This document shows positions 8,902-17,668 of a stretch of DNA of 64,000 bases, piece after piece (within the stretch, counting starts at the first letter, position 1; each line of letters starts with the position of its first letter). The position numbers were made by a program, and so were the translations under genes. This DNA comes from CAZYFH01 sp964646815 (GTDB lineage Bacteria; Acidobacteriota; Vicinamibacteria; Vicinamibacterales; UBA8438). Below the pieces are notes generated by a model. The model worked only from the letters and a program-made list of their open reading frames with translations. It did not search any database and had not been told where the DNA came from. The stretch spans positions 124,001 to 188,000 of the forward strand of contig CAZYFH010000002.1 of assembly GCA_964646815.1 (NCBI GenBank), in the 5' to 3' direction.

Positions 8902-9814
8902 CCCTCGGCTTCGAGCCTCCAACCCGGTCCGTCGCGATGGCCTCCTCGATCGTCGCCAGGTGGATGTCGACGGTGTCGGCCGGATCCACAGCGTAGCCAC
9001 CAGCCATCGTCACGACGACCGGAATCCCAGCCTCGCTCACCACTTCGAGAACCACTCGGTCTCGCTCGCGCAGTCCCTCCTTCGTCATGGCGAGCCCACC
9101 GAGCTGATCCCGCTCGAACGGATCGGCGCCGGCGAGATACACGACCAGGTCGGGCCGATGGGCCAACACAACCGGCAGCGAGCCGTCGAGCAACCGGAGA
9201 TACTCCTCGTCGCCTGTCCGATCCGCCAGCGGCACATCGAGCGTGCCGGGAGGCTTGTCCACGGGGTAGTTGTTCTCCTGATGCATCGAGAAGGTAAACA
9301 CCGTCGAATCAGTGGCAAAGATGCTGGCAGTACCGTTTCCGTGGTGCACGTCGCAATCGATGACCGACGCGCGCGTGATCGCTCCGTCGTCCTGGAGCCG
9401 GCGAACGGCCAGGGCGACGTCATTGAACATGCAGAAGCCCTCGCCGTGTCCAGCATACGCGTGGTGAAACCCGCCGCCGACATGCACGGCGCCGCCGTGT
9501 TTCATCGCGGCGCGCGCCGCCGTGACGGTGCCACCGGTCATCAGCCGGAAACCGCTCGTGATCGCCTCGGACCACGGGACCTCCAGCCTGGCCGCCTCGG
9601 TCGTCGAGAGGCCGCCGTCGCGAAGCTTGCGCAGGTAGGCGGTCGTGTGGACGAGCCCGAGGTCGGTCCAGGCGGCCGGCTCGGGCTCAAGCCATCCGCC
9701 GGAGGGGATCACCCGACCCCGTTTGAGCCGCTGGGCGATATGCGCGTACTTGGCCGTCTGGTAGACGTGGTGGCCGATCGCGATGTCGTACCGCGCCGAG
9801 TAGACGACGCGCAT
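8891..9814 (-). CDS. Histone deacetylase-family (acetylpolyamine/acetyl-lysine) amidohydrolase
   Basis: The 307-residue protein carries the arginase/deacetylase fold signatures: GGGFHHAYAGHGEGFCMFND with the catalytic His pair, DCDVHHGNGT with zinc ligands, and GADPFERDQLGG with the third Asp ligand. Bacterial members deacetylate proteins, polyamines or acetoin-related substrates; the substrate is unknown here. It lies seven bases downstream of lon on the same strand, so the two may be co-transcribed, and it converges on the Nudix gene. Confidence 0.9.
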   Translation of the reverse strand: MRVVYSARYDIAIGHHVYQTAKYAHIAQRLKRGRVIPSGGWLEPEPAAWTDLGLVHTTAYLRKLRDGGLSTTEAARLEVPWSEAITSGFRLMTGGTVTAARAAMKHGGAVHVGGGFHHAYAGHGEGFCMFNDVALAVRRLQDDGAITRASVIDCDVHHGNGTASIFATDSTVFTFSMHQENNYPVDKPPGTLDVPLADRTGDEEYLRLLDGSLPVVLAHRPDLVVYLAGADPFERDQLGGLAMTKEGLRERDRVVLEVVSEAGIPVVVTMAGGYAVDPADTVDIHLATIEEAIATDRVGGSKPRATE

Positions 9815-9820
9815 GCGCGC

Positions 9821-12274
9821 CTACTGAACCGTTTCGTGCACCGGTGGCGCGTCGGTCGTGGCCTCGGCGCGTGGCGGGGCCGTCGCGACCGCCGGCATCG
9901 TCAATGCCAACTCCAGGACCTCGTCGATCATCGATACGTACTGCACGTTGATTTCGCGGCGAAGATCCTCGCTCAGATCCTCGTTGACGTTCTTCTCGTT
10001 CTGCGCCGGCAGGATGACCTCCACGATGCCAACACGACGGGCCGCGAGCACCTTCTCCTTGATCCCTCCAACCGGCAGCACGTTGCCAGACAATGTGATC
10101 TCGCCGGTCATCGCGACGTCACCCCGCACCGGGCGACCCGTCAGCTCCGAGACGAGCGCGGTCACCATGGTGACGCCCGCCGACGGACCGTCCTTGGGAA
10201 TCGCGCCGGACGGGACGTGCAGGTGCACCTCCGCGTCCTTGTAGAACGCCGGGTCGACGTCGAACCGATTGACGTTGGCGCGAAACCACGACAGTGCGGC
10301 ACGCGCCGATTCCTTCATCACGTCACCGAGATGACCTGTCAGCGTGAGCGTGCCGCCGCCCGCCATCCGCGTCGCTTCGACGAACAACACGTCGCCGCCG
10401 ACCGGTGTCCACGCCAGCCCGATGGCGACACCCGGCTCCTTAGTCCGCTCCGCGACTTCTTCATCGAGGAACTTCGGCGCGCCGAGCATGTTCACGACCG
10501 TCTCGGCCGTCACCTCGACGGCCGCGTCATCACCCTCGGCATGCCGCCGGGCCACCTTGCGGCAGAGCGCCCCAACCTCGCGCTCGAGATTCCGCACGCC
10601 GGCTTCCCGTGTGTAGCCACGAATCACCCCGCGCAGCGCGTCCTCCGTGAATCGGATCTGCTCGTCGGTCAGCCCATGGTTCGCGACCTGACGGGCGACC
10701 AGATGCTCCGTGGCGATGACGTATTTCTCCTCCTCCGTGTAACCGGGTAGCTCGAGCACCTCCATCCTGTCGCGGAGCGCCGGGGGGACGGGGTCGAGGA
10801 TGTTCGCGGTCGTGACGAAGAGCACCTCCGACAGGTCGAACGGCACGTCAAGATAATGGTCTCGAAATGTGTTGTTCTGCTCCGGATCCAGCACCTCCAG
10901 GAGCGCCGACGCCGGATCCCCCCGGAAGTCCATGCCGAGCTTGTCGATCTCGTCGAGAATGAAGACGGGGTTCTTCGACTCCGCGCGTCGTAGCCCCTGA
11001 ATGACCTGACCAGGCAACGCACCGATGTAGGTCCGCCGGTGGCCGCGGATCTCCGCTTCGTCTCGCATGCCGCCGAGGGAGACGCGCACGAACTTCCGCT
11101 CAAGCGAGCTCGCGATGCCCTTGGCAAGCGACGTTTTCCCCACGCCGGGTGGACCGACTAAGCAGAGAATAGGACCCTTAACGTCGGGGTTGAGCTTCCG
11201 GACCGCCAGATACTCGAGGATGCGGTCCTTGGCCTTGTCCAGCCCCGAGTGATCGGCGTCCAGCGTGTCCTTGGTTTTCTTCAGATCGATGACCTCATCC
11301 GTGCGCGTGTCCCAGGGCAGGGCCACGAGCCAGTCGAGGTAGGTTCGCGACACCGTGTACTCCGCCGCCGCGACAGGCATCTTCGACAACCTGTCCAGCT
11401 CTCGGAGCACCTCCTTCTTGACGGGCTCCGGCATGCCGGCGGCCTCGATCTTCTCTCGGATCTCCTCGATCTCTTTCGTCTGATCGTCGGTCTCACCGAG
11501 TTCCTTCTGGATGGCCTTGAGCTGCTCTCGGAGAAGGTACTCACGCTGGTTCTTCCCGACCTCAGACTGGACCTGTGATTGGATTTTCGACCCGAGCTCA
11601 AGAACCTCGAGTTCCTTGATCAGAATGCGGTTGAGATCGTCCATCCGCGTCCGGACGTCCAGCGTGTCGAGCACCTGCTGCTTGGCGCCCGTCGGGATCG
11701 TGGTGAGGCTCGACGCAATGAAATCAGCAAGCTTGCCCGGTTCCCCGATGTTGCTGGAGAGCGCCTGGAGGTCGTCGGACAGCAACGGTGACAGCGACAC
11801 GACCTGTTGAAAGTTGTTCTTGATGTTGCGCTGCAGCGCGTCGATCTCAAGCCGGTCGTCCTCGCGCACAATCTCCGCGGCCTGATGCACGGCCCCGATG
11901 ATGAACGGCTGCGATTGCACGATGCCGTCGAGCTCGACGCGCGCGAGGCCCTGGACGATGAGGCGCAGGCTGCCGTCCGGCAGCTTGAACATCTTGTGGA
12001 TGTGTGTGAGGGTGCCCACGGAATACAGATCGTTCTGTTCCGGCTCCTCGATCGCCGCCTCGCGCTGTGTGAAGACGCCGACCAGCTTGCCGTCGGCCAC
12101 CGCCTGATCGATCAGCTTGATCGAGCTCGGACGCGCCACGGCCAGCGGCATGAACGAGTTCGGGAACAGCACCGTATCGCGAAGCGGAAGAATCGGCAGC
12201 TCCGGTGGGACCGAGACCGGTCGCTCCCCGGCGTCACCGGGGTCGCTGACGAGCTCGTCGTGTTCGTCGCTCAT
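9821..12274 (-). CDS. lon: ATP-dependent Lon protease
   Basis: Lon is a cytoplasmic AAA+ serine protease that degrades misfolded and regulatory proteins. The 817 residues comprise an N-terminal LON substrate-binding domain (ELPILPLRDTVLFPNSF), an AAA+ module with Walker A GPPGVGKTSLAKGIA and Walker B VFILDEIDKLG, and a C-terminal protease domain. The protease domain has the catalytic Ser in KDGPSAGVTM and the Lys in GGIKEKVLAARR. The ATG at 12274 is preceded by a GGGAGA ribosome-binding site. A CCCCGC/GCGGGG hairpin lies in the leader (12300-12316). No CIRCE-type operator was seen. Confidence 0.97.
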   Translation of the reverse strand: MSDEHDELVSDPGDAGERPVSVPPELPILPLRDTVLFPNSFMPLAVARPSSIKLIDQAVADGKLVGVFTQREAAIEEPEQNDLYSVGTLTHIHKMFKLPDGSLRLIVQGLARVELDGIVQSQPFIIGAVHQAAEIVREDDRLEIDALQRNIKNNFQQVVSLSPLLSDDLQALSSNIGEPGKLADFIASSLTTIPTGAKQQVLDTLDVRTRMDDLNRILIKELEVLELGSKIQSQVQSEVGKNQREYLLREQLKAIQKELGETDDQTKEIEEIREKIEAAGMPEPVKKEVLRELDRLSKMPVAAAEYTVSRTYLDWLVALPWDTRTDEVIDLKKTKDTLDADHSGLDKAKDRILEYLAVRKLNPDVKGPILCLVGPPGVGKTSLAKGIASSLERKFVRVSLGGMRDEAEIRGHRRTYIGALPGQVIQGLRRAESKNPVFILDEIDKLGMDFRGDPASALLEVLDPEQNNTFRDHYLDVPFDLSEVLFVTTANILDPVPPALRDRMEVLELPGYTEEEKYVIATEHLVARQVANHGLTDEQIRFTEDALRGVIRGYTREAGVRNLEREVGALCRKVARRHAEGDDAAVEVTAETVVNMLGAPKFLDEEVAERTKEPGVAIGLAWTPVGGDVLFVEATRMAGGGTLTLTGHLGDVMKESARAALSWFRANVNRFDVDPAFYKDAEVHLHVPSGAIPKDGPSAGVTMVTALVSELTGRPVRGDVAMTGEITLSGNVLPVGGIKEKVLAARRVGIVEVILPAQNEKNVNEDLSEDLRREINVQYVSMIDEVLELALTMPAVATAPPRAEATTDAPPVHETVQ

Positions 12275-12299
12275 CGAGTATCTCCCAGAAACACGACGA

Positions 12300-12316
12300 C
12301 CCCGCGCGAGGCGGGG
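12300..12316 (-). other. Hairpin in the lon leader
   Basis: A perfect 6-bp stem (CCCCGC/GCGGGG) with a five-base loop lies about 25 bases upstream of the lon start. There is no U-tract, so it is not an obvious terminator; its role is unknown. Confidence 0.3.
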
Positions 12317-12522
12317 CCGTTCGGAGCCGATGGTCGTCTGAGTCGCGCCCTAGCCGTACATCCTGAATGTCGAGCCGCGCGCCGAGAGCCCTCCGATCGG
12401 AAGTGCGTCCGGCCTCGGCCACGCACGGCGAAGGCGTAACGACCCCGCCAGCTCCGCCGACGGCGTTGCCCCACGCGGGGTGCGTCGCCGTTCGAATCGG
12501 ACGGGTCCTGCACAACGGACTC

Positions 12523-12975
12523 CTAACCGACGAAGTCCCCGAACAATGATACCGCGTCGCGCCTCGGCCCGTGAAGCTGGTCGTGCTGTCGTGCCACCTC
12601 ACACGCCTCTTCGCACGACGTGCATCGCACCGCGAACGGAAGCGCGCGAAGGCGTCGTTCGGCAATTTCTGAGCCGCACTCGTAGCAGTAACCGAAGGGC
12701 CCCTCCTCGAGCCGCATCAGCGCATCGCCAATCTTCTTGAGCGTCTCGGCCTTCATCTGGATCAAGGCGAACTCGATATCGTCCTGGATCTCGGCCTCTG
12801 AGTTCTCCACCTCATCGCGAACACCCTGCGTCGGAACGGCCGCGCCTTCCGTGCGGACGTCGCGCATCTTGTGCTGGACCTCGCCAATGATTTCAAGCCG
12901 ACGCTCCTCCAATATGTTTCGGAGCTCATCGTAGCGTGACGGTTCCATCTTGATCTTCGTGCTTGTTGTCCTCAT
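12523..12975 (-). CDS. DksA/TraR-family zinc-finger transcription regulator
   Basis: The 150-residue protein has a coiled-coil N-terminal half (YDELRNILEERRLEIIGEVQ and a second helix ending in LKKIGDAL) and a C-terminal four-cysteine zinc finger, CYECG...CTSCE. Proteins of this family bind the RNA polymerase secondary channel and modulate transcription, often with ppGpp. The relA/spoT homologue lies 2.2 kb away. The start is set at ATG 12975 because GGAAGGAG lies eight bases before it; an ATG seven codons upstream lacks a ribosome site. Confidence 0.88.
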   Translation of the reverse strand: MRTTSTKIKMEPSRYDELRNILEERRLEIIGEVQHKMRDVRTEGAAVPTQGVRDEVENSEAEIQDDIEFALIQMKAETLKKIGDALMRLEEGPFGYCYECGSEIAERRLRALPFAVRCTSCEEACEVARQHDQLHGPRRDAVSLFGDFVG

Positions 12976-13465
12976 GATGACGGCTCCTTCCGTCATGACC
13001 TCCGCGCGGCCGCGCGGATCTTCTCGGATCCAACCCCTTCATTCATCACGTTGGCATCCTGACCCATGCAAATCTAATACCGATCCCTATGCGCCGGCGC
13101 CACGATCCCAGGAGACCGGAGCATCCGGTTCTCCAACACTGAGAACGCTGACTGACCGGGAAGGGCGGCGGAGGGAGTGCCGGAAGAACGTTACAGAAAC
13201 GGCTCCTGCGGCCCCTGCGCGTCCTGTCTCGCCATGTGTAACGCATTCATCACAAGCGTGTTACGCGTTTCCTCGCGTCTGCTCACGGCGCCGCGTTCGT
13301 TCTCTTAGACGTCGAATCCCGTCGCTCGGTTTCCACTCTTTTTCAGTGGTGGTGCCCTCCGCAGGGGACATCGCTATCCGGTTCCCGGCGCGACGGGTGT
13401 CACTTGGTGTCAAACGGTGCCACGATGTTGCACCCGATAGGCGGTTGACTGTTACAGTCCACTAG
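12976..13465. other. 490-bp intergenic region with no convincing gene
   Basis: The only long frame here has no recognisable protein features and low-complexity Arg/Ser/Pro composition. The region contains an imperfect dyad around 13236-13266 (GTGTAACGC facing GCGTGTTACGC) and ends with a family repeat end (13453-13465). The minus-strand promoter of the DksA-like gene probably lies near 13060-13085, where TATTAGAT occurs. Confidence 0.4.
13442..13465. repeat. Minimal repeat: two terminal repeats abutting, ending in CTAG
   Basis: GGTTGACTGT is followed by T and then ACAGTCCACTAG. The right half is the exact family end; the left half is a degenerate inverted copy (8 of 10). It looks like two terminal repeats with nothing between them. 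TACAGT (13453-13458) lies seven bases before the following ATG and could act as a -10. Confidence 0.5.
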
Positions 13466-14134
13466 ATGGCCAAGCCGATCTGCCCTCTCTGCCGAAGCCG
13501 CCGGGCGCGACGGTCCTGTCCGGCGCTCGATCGGCACATCTGCGCCGTTTGTTGCGGAACGAAACGCGGCGTGGAGATCACCTGTCCGGCGGACTGCAGG
13601 TATCTGCGCTCCTCGCACGATCACCCGCCGGCCGTCGTCCAGCGCCAGCAGGAGCGCGATCTCCAGTTCCTCGTGCCGCTGCTCGGTGGCCTTACCGAGC
13701 GGCAACAGCAGATCGCGTTCCTGTTGCAGGCCTTCTTGCGGTCGGAGCGGCCGGACCCGCCGCTGCTATCGGATTCCGACGTGGAGCAGGCAGCCAAGGC
13801 GATGGCCGAGACGTTCGAAACCGTCAGCCGCGGCATCGTCTACGAACACCGCGCGTCGTCGCTACCCGCCCAGCGCCTGGCCACCAACCTCAAAGAGTTG
13901 ATTGACGGGCACCGCCGCGAGGGCGCACGGTTGCCAGACACCGACGTCGCGATCGCGTTGCGCCGTATCGAGATCGCTGCACGCGAGGCGCAAACTGCGC
14001 TCGGGGGCGGACCGAACGCGTATCTGACCCTGCTTGAGCGTGTGTTACGACCGCGCGACACGGCCGAGGCGGCGGATTCCGACCACGGTGCCGCCCCCCC
14101 CGGTCCCAGCTCTCGCCTGATCGTACCGGGGTAG
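13466..14134 (+). CDS. Conserved-looking protein with N-terminal cysteine-rich zinc-binding region
   Basis: I do not recognise a named family. The first 44 residues hold eight cysteines (6, 9, 18, 26, 29, 30, 40, 44) in CPLC, CAVCC and CPADC contexts, which strongly suggests a treble or double zinc ribbon. The remaining 180 residues are helical and amphipathic (QRQQERDLQFLVPLL; TERQQQIAFLLQAFL), with no signal peptide or membrane segment. The ATG follows CTAG of a repeat end directly, and the repeat contains a possible -10, so a leaderless start is likely. It lies upstream of rpmB, with its own separate promoter in between. It may be a nucleic-acid or protein-interaction factor, but the function is unknown. 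Confidence 0.75.
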   Translation: MAKPICPLCRSRRARRSCPALDRHICAVCCGTKRGVEITCPADCRYLRSSHDHPPAVVQRQQERDLQFLVPLLGGLTERQQQIAFLLQAFLRSERPDPPLLSDSDVEQAAKAMAETFETVSRGIVYEHRASSLPAQRLATNLKELIDGHRREGARLPDTDVAIALRRIEIAAREAQTALGGGPNAYLTLLERVLRPRDTAEAADSDHGAAPPGPSSRLIVPG

Positions 14135-14199
14135 GTCGATTTGGGACGGCGGCGCTGGGTCGGTGGTGCCGGGGGGGACTCGTCGGGAAACACCGATGC

Positions 14200-14205
14200 T
14201 ATACT
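14200..14205 (+). promoter_or_regulatory. -10 element of rpmB
   Basis: TATACT lies about 33 bases before the rpmB start. No strong -35 is visible at the right distance. Confidence 0.5.
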
Positions 14206-14237
14206 GTGTGGCTTGGACCGAGCGAGAATGTTAATAC

Positions 14238-14429
14238 ATGGCAAAGCGTTGCGAGATCTGCGGTAAGGGTCCGGTCGTCGGTCGAAACGTCAGCCACGCG
14301 CACAACGTGACCCCGCGCCGATTCGAGGCCAACATCCAGACTGTGCGGGCCGTTATCAACGGGGCCGTCAAGCGCATGCGGGTCTGCACGCGCTGCATCC
14401 GCTCGAACAAGATCACGAAGGCGGCCTAG
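14238..14429 (+). CDS. rpmB: Ribosomal protein bL28, zinc-binding form
   Basis: This 63-residue protein of the large ribosomal subunit begins MAKRCEICGKGP and contains NVSHAHNVTPRRFEANIQ, both diagnostic for L28. Cysteines at 5, 8, 50 and 53 form two CxxC pairs, so it is the C+ (zinc-binding) form; genomes with only the C+ form depend on zinc for this protein. The gene is monocistronic here, with its own -10 and a repeat-rich gap after it. Confidence 0.97.
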   Translation: MAKRCEICGKGPVVGRNVSHAHNVTPRRFEANIQTVRAVINGAVKRMRVCTRCIRSNKITKAA

Positions 14430-14493
14430 CTGTCTGGACCTGCTCGGTCCTGGGCGAGTGAGTCGGGTTGCTCCGCGTAGCCGTCGCGGGGGC

Positions 14494-14514
14494 GTAGGGC
14501 GAAGCCCCATCTAG
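14494..14514 (+). repeat. Short repeat GCGAAGCCCCATCTA upstream of ridA
   Basis: This copy matches the element before rluD. It ends in TCTAGA (14510-14515), five bases before the ridA ATG, so it may provide the -10 for a leaderless message. Confidence 0.55.
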
Positions 14515-14520
14515 AACACG

Positions 14521-14904
14521 ATGCGGACCGCCATCCATACCGACAGCGCTCCTACCGCGATTGGTCCCTACTCGCAGGCCATTCGCTCGGGGCAGTTGCT
14601 TTTCGTCTCGGGACAGGTTTCCCTCGACCCGGCGAGCGGCGCGCTCGTCGACGGCGACGTCGCCATCCAAACGCATCGCGTCATGCGCAACCTCGCGGAG
14701 ATCCTCCGCGCCGCCGGCGCGTCGTTCGACGACGTCGTGAAAACGACCGTCTTTTTGGTCGATCTGAGTGACTTCCCGGCTATGAATGAGGTCTACGCGA
14801 CCTACGTCGGCGCGCCTGCCCCAGCACGAGCGACGATTCAGGTCGTGGGGCTTCCCAAGGACGCTCGCGTCGAGATCGACGCCATCGCAGTGCTCCCCAC
14901 CTAG
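14521..14904 (+). CDS. ridA: RidA-family enamine/imine deaminase
   Basis: RidA hydrolyses reactive enamine/imine intermediates made by PLP enzymes such as threonine dehydratase, protecting PLP enzymes from damage. The 127-residue protein has the usual length and the family motifs IGPYSQAI, FVSGQVSLDP and PARATIQVVGLPKDARVEID. The latter contains the conserved catalytic Arg that binds the substrate carboxylate. It has no signal peptide. No Shine-Dalgarno sequence precedes the ATG; the upstream repeat may carry its promoter. Confidence 0.95.
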   Translation: MRTAIHTDSAPTAIGPYSQAIRSGQLLFVSGQVSLDPASGALVDGDVAIQTHRVMRNLAEILRAAGASFDDVVKTTVFLVDLSDFPAMNEVYATYVGAPAPARATIQVVGLPKDARVEIDAIAVLPT

Positions 14905-14927
14905 GCCCCAGAACTCACCTGTGTTGC

Positions 14928-14979
14928 GTACGGCCCGCAGGTCTTCAGGCCTTCGAGCGAGACCGAAGCCCGGCGCTAC
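14928..14979. repeat. REP-like palindromic repeat (copy 1)
   Basis: This GTAC...CTAC-bounded sequence contains CAGGTCTTCAGGCCTTCGAG. It resembles the reverse complement of the repeat at 52502-52550, which contains CAGGCCTTCAGGCCTGCGAG. It lies in a short spacer after ridA. Confidence 0.55.
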
Positions 14980-15006
14980 GAATGGCGACACAAGCGCGCT
15001 CTGGGG

Positions 15007-15106
15007 CTAGTGTACTGTCACGCCGATAGCTTTGCGCTCGTGTCGCCCTGTTTGGGCGCCGAACTGGCCGAGTCATTGTCGAGAAGCGTTAGAGACAGTC
15101 CACTAG
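15007..15106. mobile_element. MITE-like element, 100 bp, CTAG-ended
   Basis: It begins CTAGTGTACTGTC and ends with the inverted sequence GACAGTCCACTAG, matching the family terminal repeat at 11 of 12 bases on the left and 12 of 12 on the right. The interior does not obviously match the longer copies and encodes nothing. It lies between the convergent genes ridA and relA/spoT. Confidence 0.7.
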
Positions 15107-15167
15107 CAGTACTCCGAGTGCGCTGGTCGAGCACATTCCGCAAGAAATGTCTCGTCCGCAAGCAGCG

Positions 15168-17330
15168 CTACTGCTGGCGAAGGACACGCTCGACCTCGAG
15201 CACACCGGGGACCGCGCGTACGACCTTGATGACGCGCTGCAGGTGCTTGAGATCGTTGATTTCCATGGTGACGCTGATGCGGCCGTGCTGACCCTCGTTT
15301 GTCGTTGCCTCGACCTTGCGGATGTTGATCTTCCTGTCGGCGATACGAGACGTGACGTCGGCCAGCATCCCGCGCCGGTCCTCCACCTGCATCGTGAGAC
15401 AGACCGTGAACGATGACGCGTCGCCGGCCTTGTCCCACACGACGTCGATCCGACGCTCCGGGTCGTAGAACAGGTTAATGACGTTGGAACACGACGCGGC
15501 GTGGACCGAGACCCCCTTGCCCCGAGTGACATATCCGACGATCTGCTCCCCACGAATCGGGTTGCAGCAGCCGGCGCGAAAGACCATGAGGTCGTCGAAG
15601 CCGCGCACCTTGATCTTGTGCTGGTTCGGACGCAGCACACGCCGCATCACGGACGCGATCGCGGTTTCCTTCTTTTGCTTGCCCAGTTGGTCCTGCGGCA
15701 CCAGCTCGCCAAGCGCGTCGCGAGCCGAGATCTTGCCGTAGCCGATCGACGCGCAGAGGTCGTCCGCTTTCGGCAAGCCGAACTCGCCCGCGACCCGATC
15801 AAGGGCGTCGGAGTCGAGTGCCGTTCTTGCATTCAGGTCGAAGCGCCGCAATTCCTTGTCGAGGAGCTTGCGCCCTAACTCGACCGCGCGCACCTTCTCT
15901 CTTGCGTGGATGAAGTGCTTGATCTTGTTCCGTGCGCGCGACGTCGCAGCGAAATTGAGCCAGTCGCGACTGGGCGTGTGACCGTCAGCGGTCACGACCT
16001 CGACGATATCGCCGCTCTGGAGACGCGTCCGGAGCGGCACCATTCGGCCGTTCACCCGTGCGCCAACGCAAGTGTGCCCGATGTCCGTGTGGATGGTGTA
16101 CGCGAAGTCGACCGGCGTTGCGCCGCGCGGGAGCGCCTTGACCTCGCCCCTGGGCGTGAACGTGTAGACCTCCTCCGGATATAGGTCGAGCTTCAGACCG
16201 TGGATGAACTCGCTCGGGTCGGGCACTTCCTTCTGCCATTCGAGCAACTGGCGTAGCCAGAGGAAGTACTGCTCATCGTTCTCCGCGCCGACCCGGCCCT
16301 CCTTGTACTTCCAGTGGGCAGCAATGCCTTCCTCCGCCACCTGGTGCATCTGCTCTGAGCGAATCTGAACCTCGAACGGAAAGCCGCGGTCGCTTACGAC
16401 GGACGTGTGCAGCGACTGATAACCGTTCGGACGCGGCATGGCGACGAAATCCTTGAACCGGCCAGGAACCGGCGCCCACGTTTGGTGGATGATCCCAAGC
16501 GCGGCATAACAATCCCGTACCGACGACGTGATGATGCGCAGGGCGATCAGATCGTAGACCTCCTCGAGACCGATCTTCTGCCGTCTGAGCTTCTGGCGGA
16601 TGCTAAAAAGCCGCTTGATGCGTCCTTCAAGCGCCACGATCGGGACCTGTGACTCGCGCAACTTCTCCTCGAGCGTCCGTTTCAGCACCACTACCGTCTG
16701 CTCGGTTGCGCGCCGGCGCTGATCGACCCACGCACGCAGCGTCTCGAACGCCGTGGGATCGAGATGCCGGAACGCGAGCTCCTCGAGCTCGTTCTTGACC
16801 TTGCTCATTCCCAGCCGATGCGCGATCGGTGCGTAGATATCGAGCGTCTCCTGTGAAATCTTGACCCGCTGATCCTCACCCAAATGATCGAGCGTCCGCA
16901 TGTTGTGTAACCGGTCCGCCAGCTTGACGAGGATCACGCGTACATCGTCAACCATCGCCAGCAGCATTTTCCGGAAGTTCTCTGCCTGCCGCTCCTCGCT
17001 CGACGAGAACGGGATCGTGCTGATCTTCGTCACACCCTCGACGACGTGTGCGACCTCTGGACCGAACAGCTCCCGCACGTTGTCGATGGTGGTGAGGGTG
17101 TCTTCCACGACGTCGTGCAACAGGCTGGCGGCAATCGCCACGTCATCGAGCTTCATGTCGGCGACGAGGGCGGCCACCTCGAGCGGATGGGTGATGTATT
17201 GCTCGCCCGACTGGCGAATCTGGCCGGCGTGCTCCAGGGCGGAGAACTCGTAAGCCCGATTCAACAGGTCAGTGTCAGCCTCGGGGTCGTTCGCCCGAAC
17301 CCTGGCCATGAGATCGTTGAACCTGATCAT
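15168..17330 (-). CDS. Bifunctional (p)ppGpp synthetase/hydrolase (RelA/SpoT homologue)
   Basis: This long RSH protein (720 residues) makes and degrades the alarmone (p)ppGpp. The N-terminal HD hydrolase domain is intact, with HDVVEDT (H72, D73), so hydrolysis is predicted. The synthetase domain has PRPNGYQSLHTSV. A TGS domain (YTFTPRGEVKALPRGATPVDFAY) and a C-terminal ACT domain (MQVEDRRGMLADVTSRIADR) complete the usual architecture. It is the only RSH gene in the window, and it is separated by repeats from ridA. The start ATG 17330 has no clear Shine-Dalgarno sequence. The DksA/TraR-family gene nearby could act with the alarmone at RNA polymerase. Confidence 0.96.
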   Translation of the reverse strand: MIRFNDLMARVRANDPEADTDLLNRAYEFSALEHAGQIRQSGEQYITHPLEVAALVADMKLDDVAIAASLLHDVVEDTLTTIDNVRELFGPEVAHVVEGVTKISTIPFSSSEERQAENFRKMLLAMVDDVRVILVKLADRLHNMRTLDHLGEDQRVKISQETLDIYAPIAHRLGMSKVKNELEELAFRHLDPTAFETLRAWVDQRRRATEQTVVVLKRTLEEKLRESQVPIVALEGRIKRLFSIRQKLRRQKIGLEEVYDLIALRIITSSVRDCYAALGIIHQTWAPVPGRFKDFVAMPRPNGYQSLHTSVVSDRGFPFEVQIRSEQMHQVAEEGIAAHWKYKEGRVGAENDEQYFLWLRQLLEWQKEVPDPSEFIHGLKLDLYPEEVYTFTPRGEVKALPRGATPVDFAYTIHTDIGHTCVGARVNGRMVPLRTRLQSGDIVEVVTADGHTPSRDWLNFAATSRARNKIKHFIHAREKVRAVELGRKLLDKELRRFDLNARTALDSDALDRVAGEFGLPKADDLCASIGYGKISARDALGELVPQDQLGKQKKETAIASVMRRVLRPNQHKIKVRGFDDLMVFRAGCCNPIRGEQIVGYVTRGKGVSVHAASCSNVINLFYDPERRIDVVWDKAGDASSFTVCLTMQVEDRRGMLADVTSRIADRKINIRKVEATTNEGQHGRISVTMEINDLKHLQRVIKVVRAVPGVLEVERVLRQQ

Positions 17331-17668
17331 GAAAACCGGTGTCTAAGCAAGAAGATACGGGGATCGCACCGTACCTTGGCCCATCATATGGAGGCATCCG
17401 GGAGGGGTCAAGAACGCAGCCGTCTCAACCGGCTTCCCGACAGAAGGGTGATCGTCTCGGCGCTGCCTGACAACCTTCAACAGACTGATACATAAGGAAA
17501 TACGGGGACATCTTGCTCCTTGACTTGCACTTTTTCGCTTCACTATACTGGTCCGGCTTTCGCGGGTGGGTCGTGACTGGTTGGTCCAGTGCGCACCGCA
17601 ATCGAGAGTCATGACTACTGCTCCCATGTCTGCAGCACACTGAACAAACACGTCGAAAGGGGAACGCC
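17331..17668. other. 338-bp divergent spacer between relA/spoT and the TPR lipoprotein
   Basis: No gene is evident. It holds the promoter for the lipoprotein gene (17520-17549) and presumably that of relA/spoT. ATACGGGGA occurs twice (around 17357 and 17500) in similar contexts, which may be remnants of a repeat. Confidence 0.45.
17520..17549 (+). promoter_or_regulatory. Sigma-70-type promoter of the TPR lipoprotein gene
   Basis: TTGACT (17520-17525) and TATACT (17544-17549) are separated by 18 bases. Transcription would start near 17556, leaving a leader of about 110 bases and a GAAAGGGGA ribosome site before the ATG. Confidence 0.7.

Noticed and set aside
12470..12545. tRNA-like features (GTTCGAATC and GGACTCCTAA) upstream of lon
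   Set aside because: Neither a five-pair T stem nor a cloverleaf with an acceptor stem can be drawn; the anticodon-like stem pairs only three bases.
12950..13465. 171-codon plus-strand frame overlapping the DksA-like gene start
   Set aside because: No recognisable domain, low-complexity composition, no ribosome site, and it ends in a repeat end.
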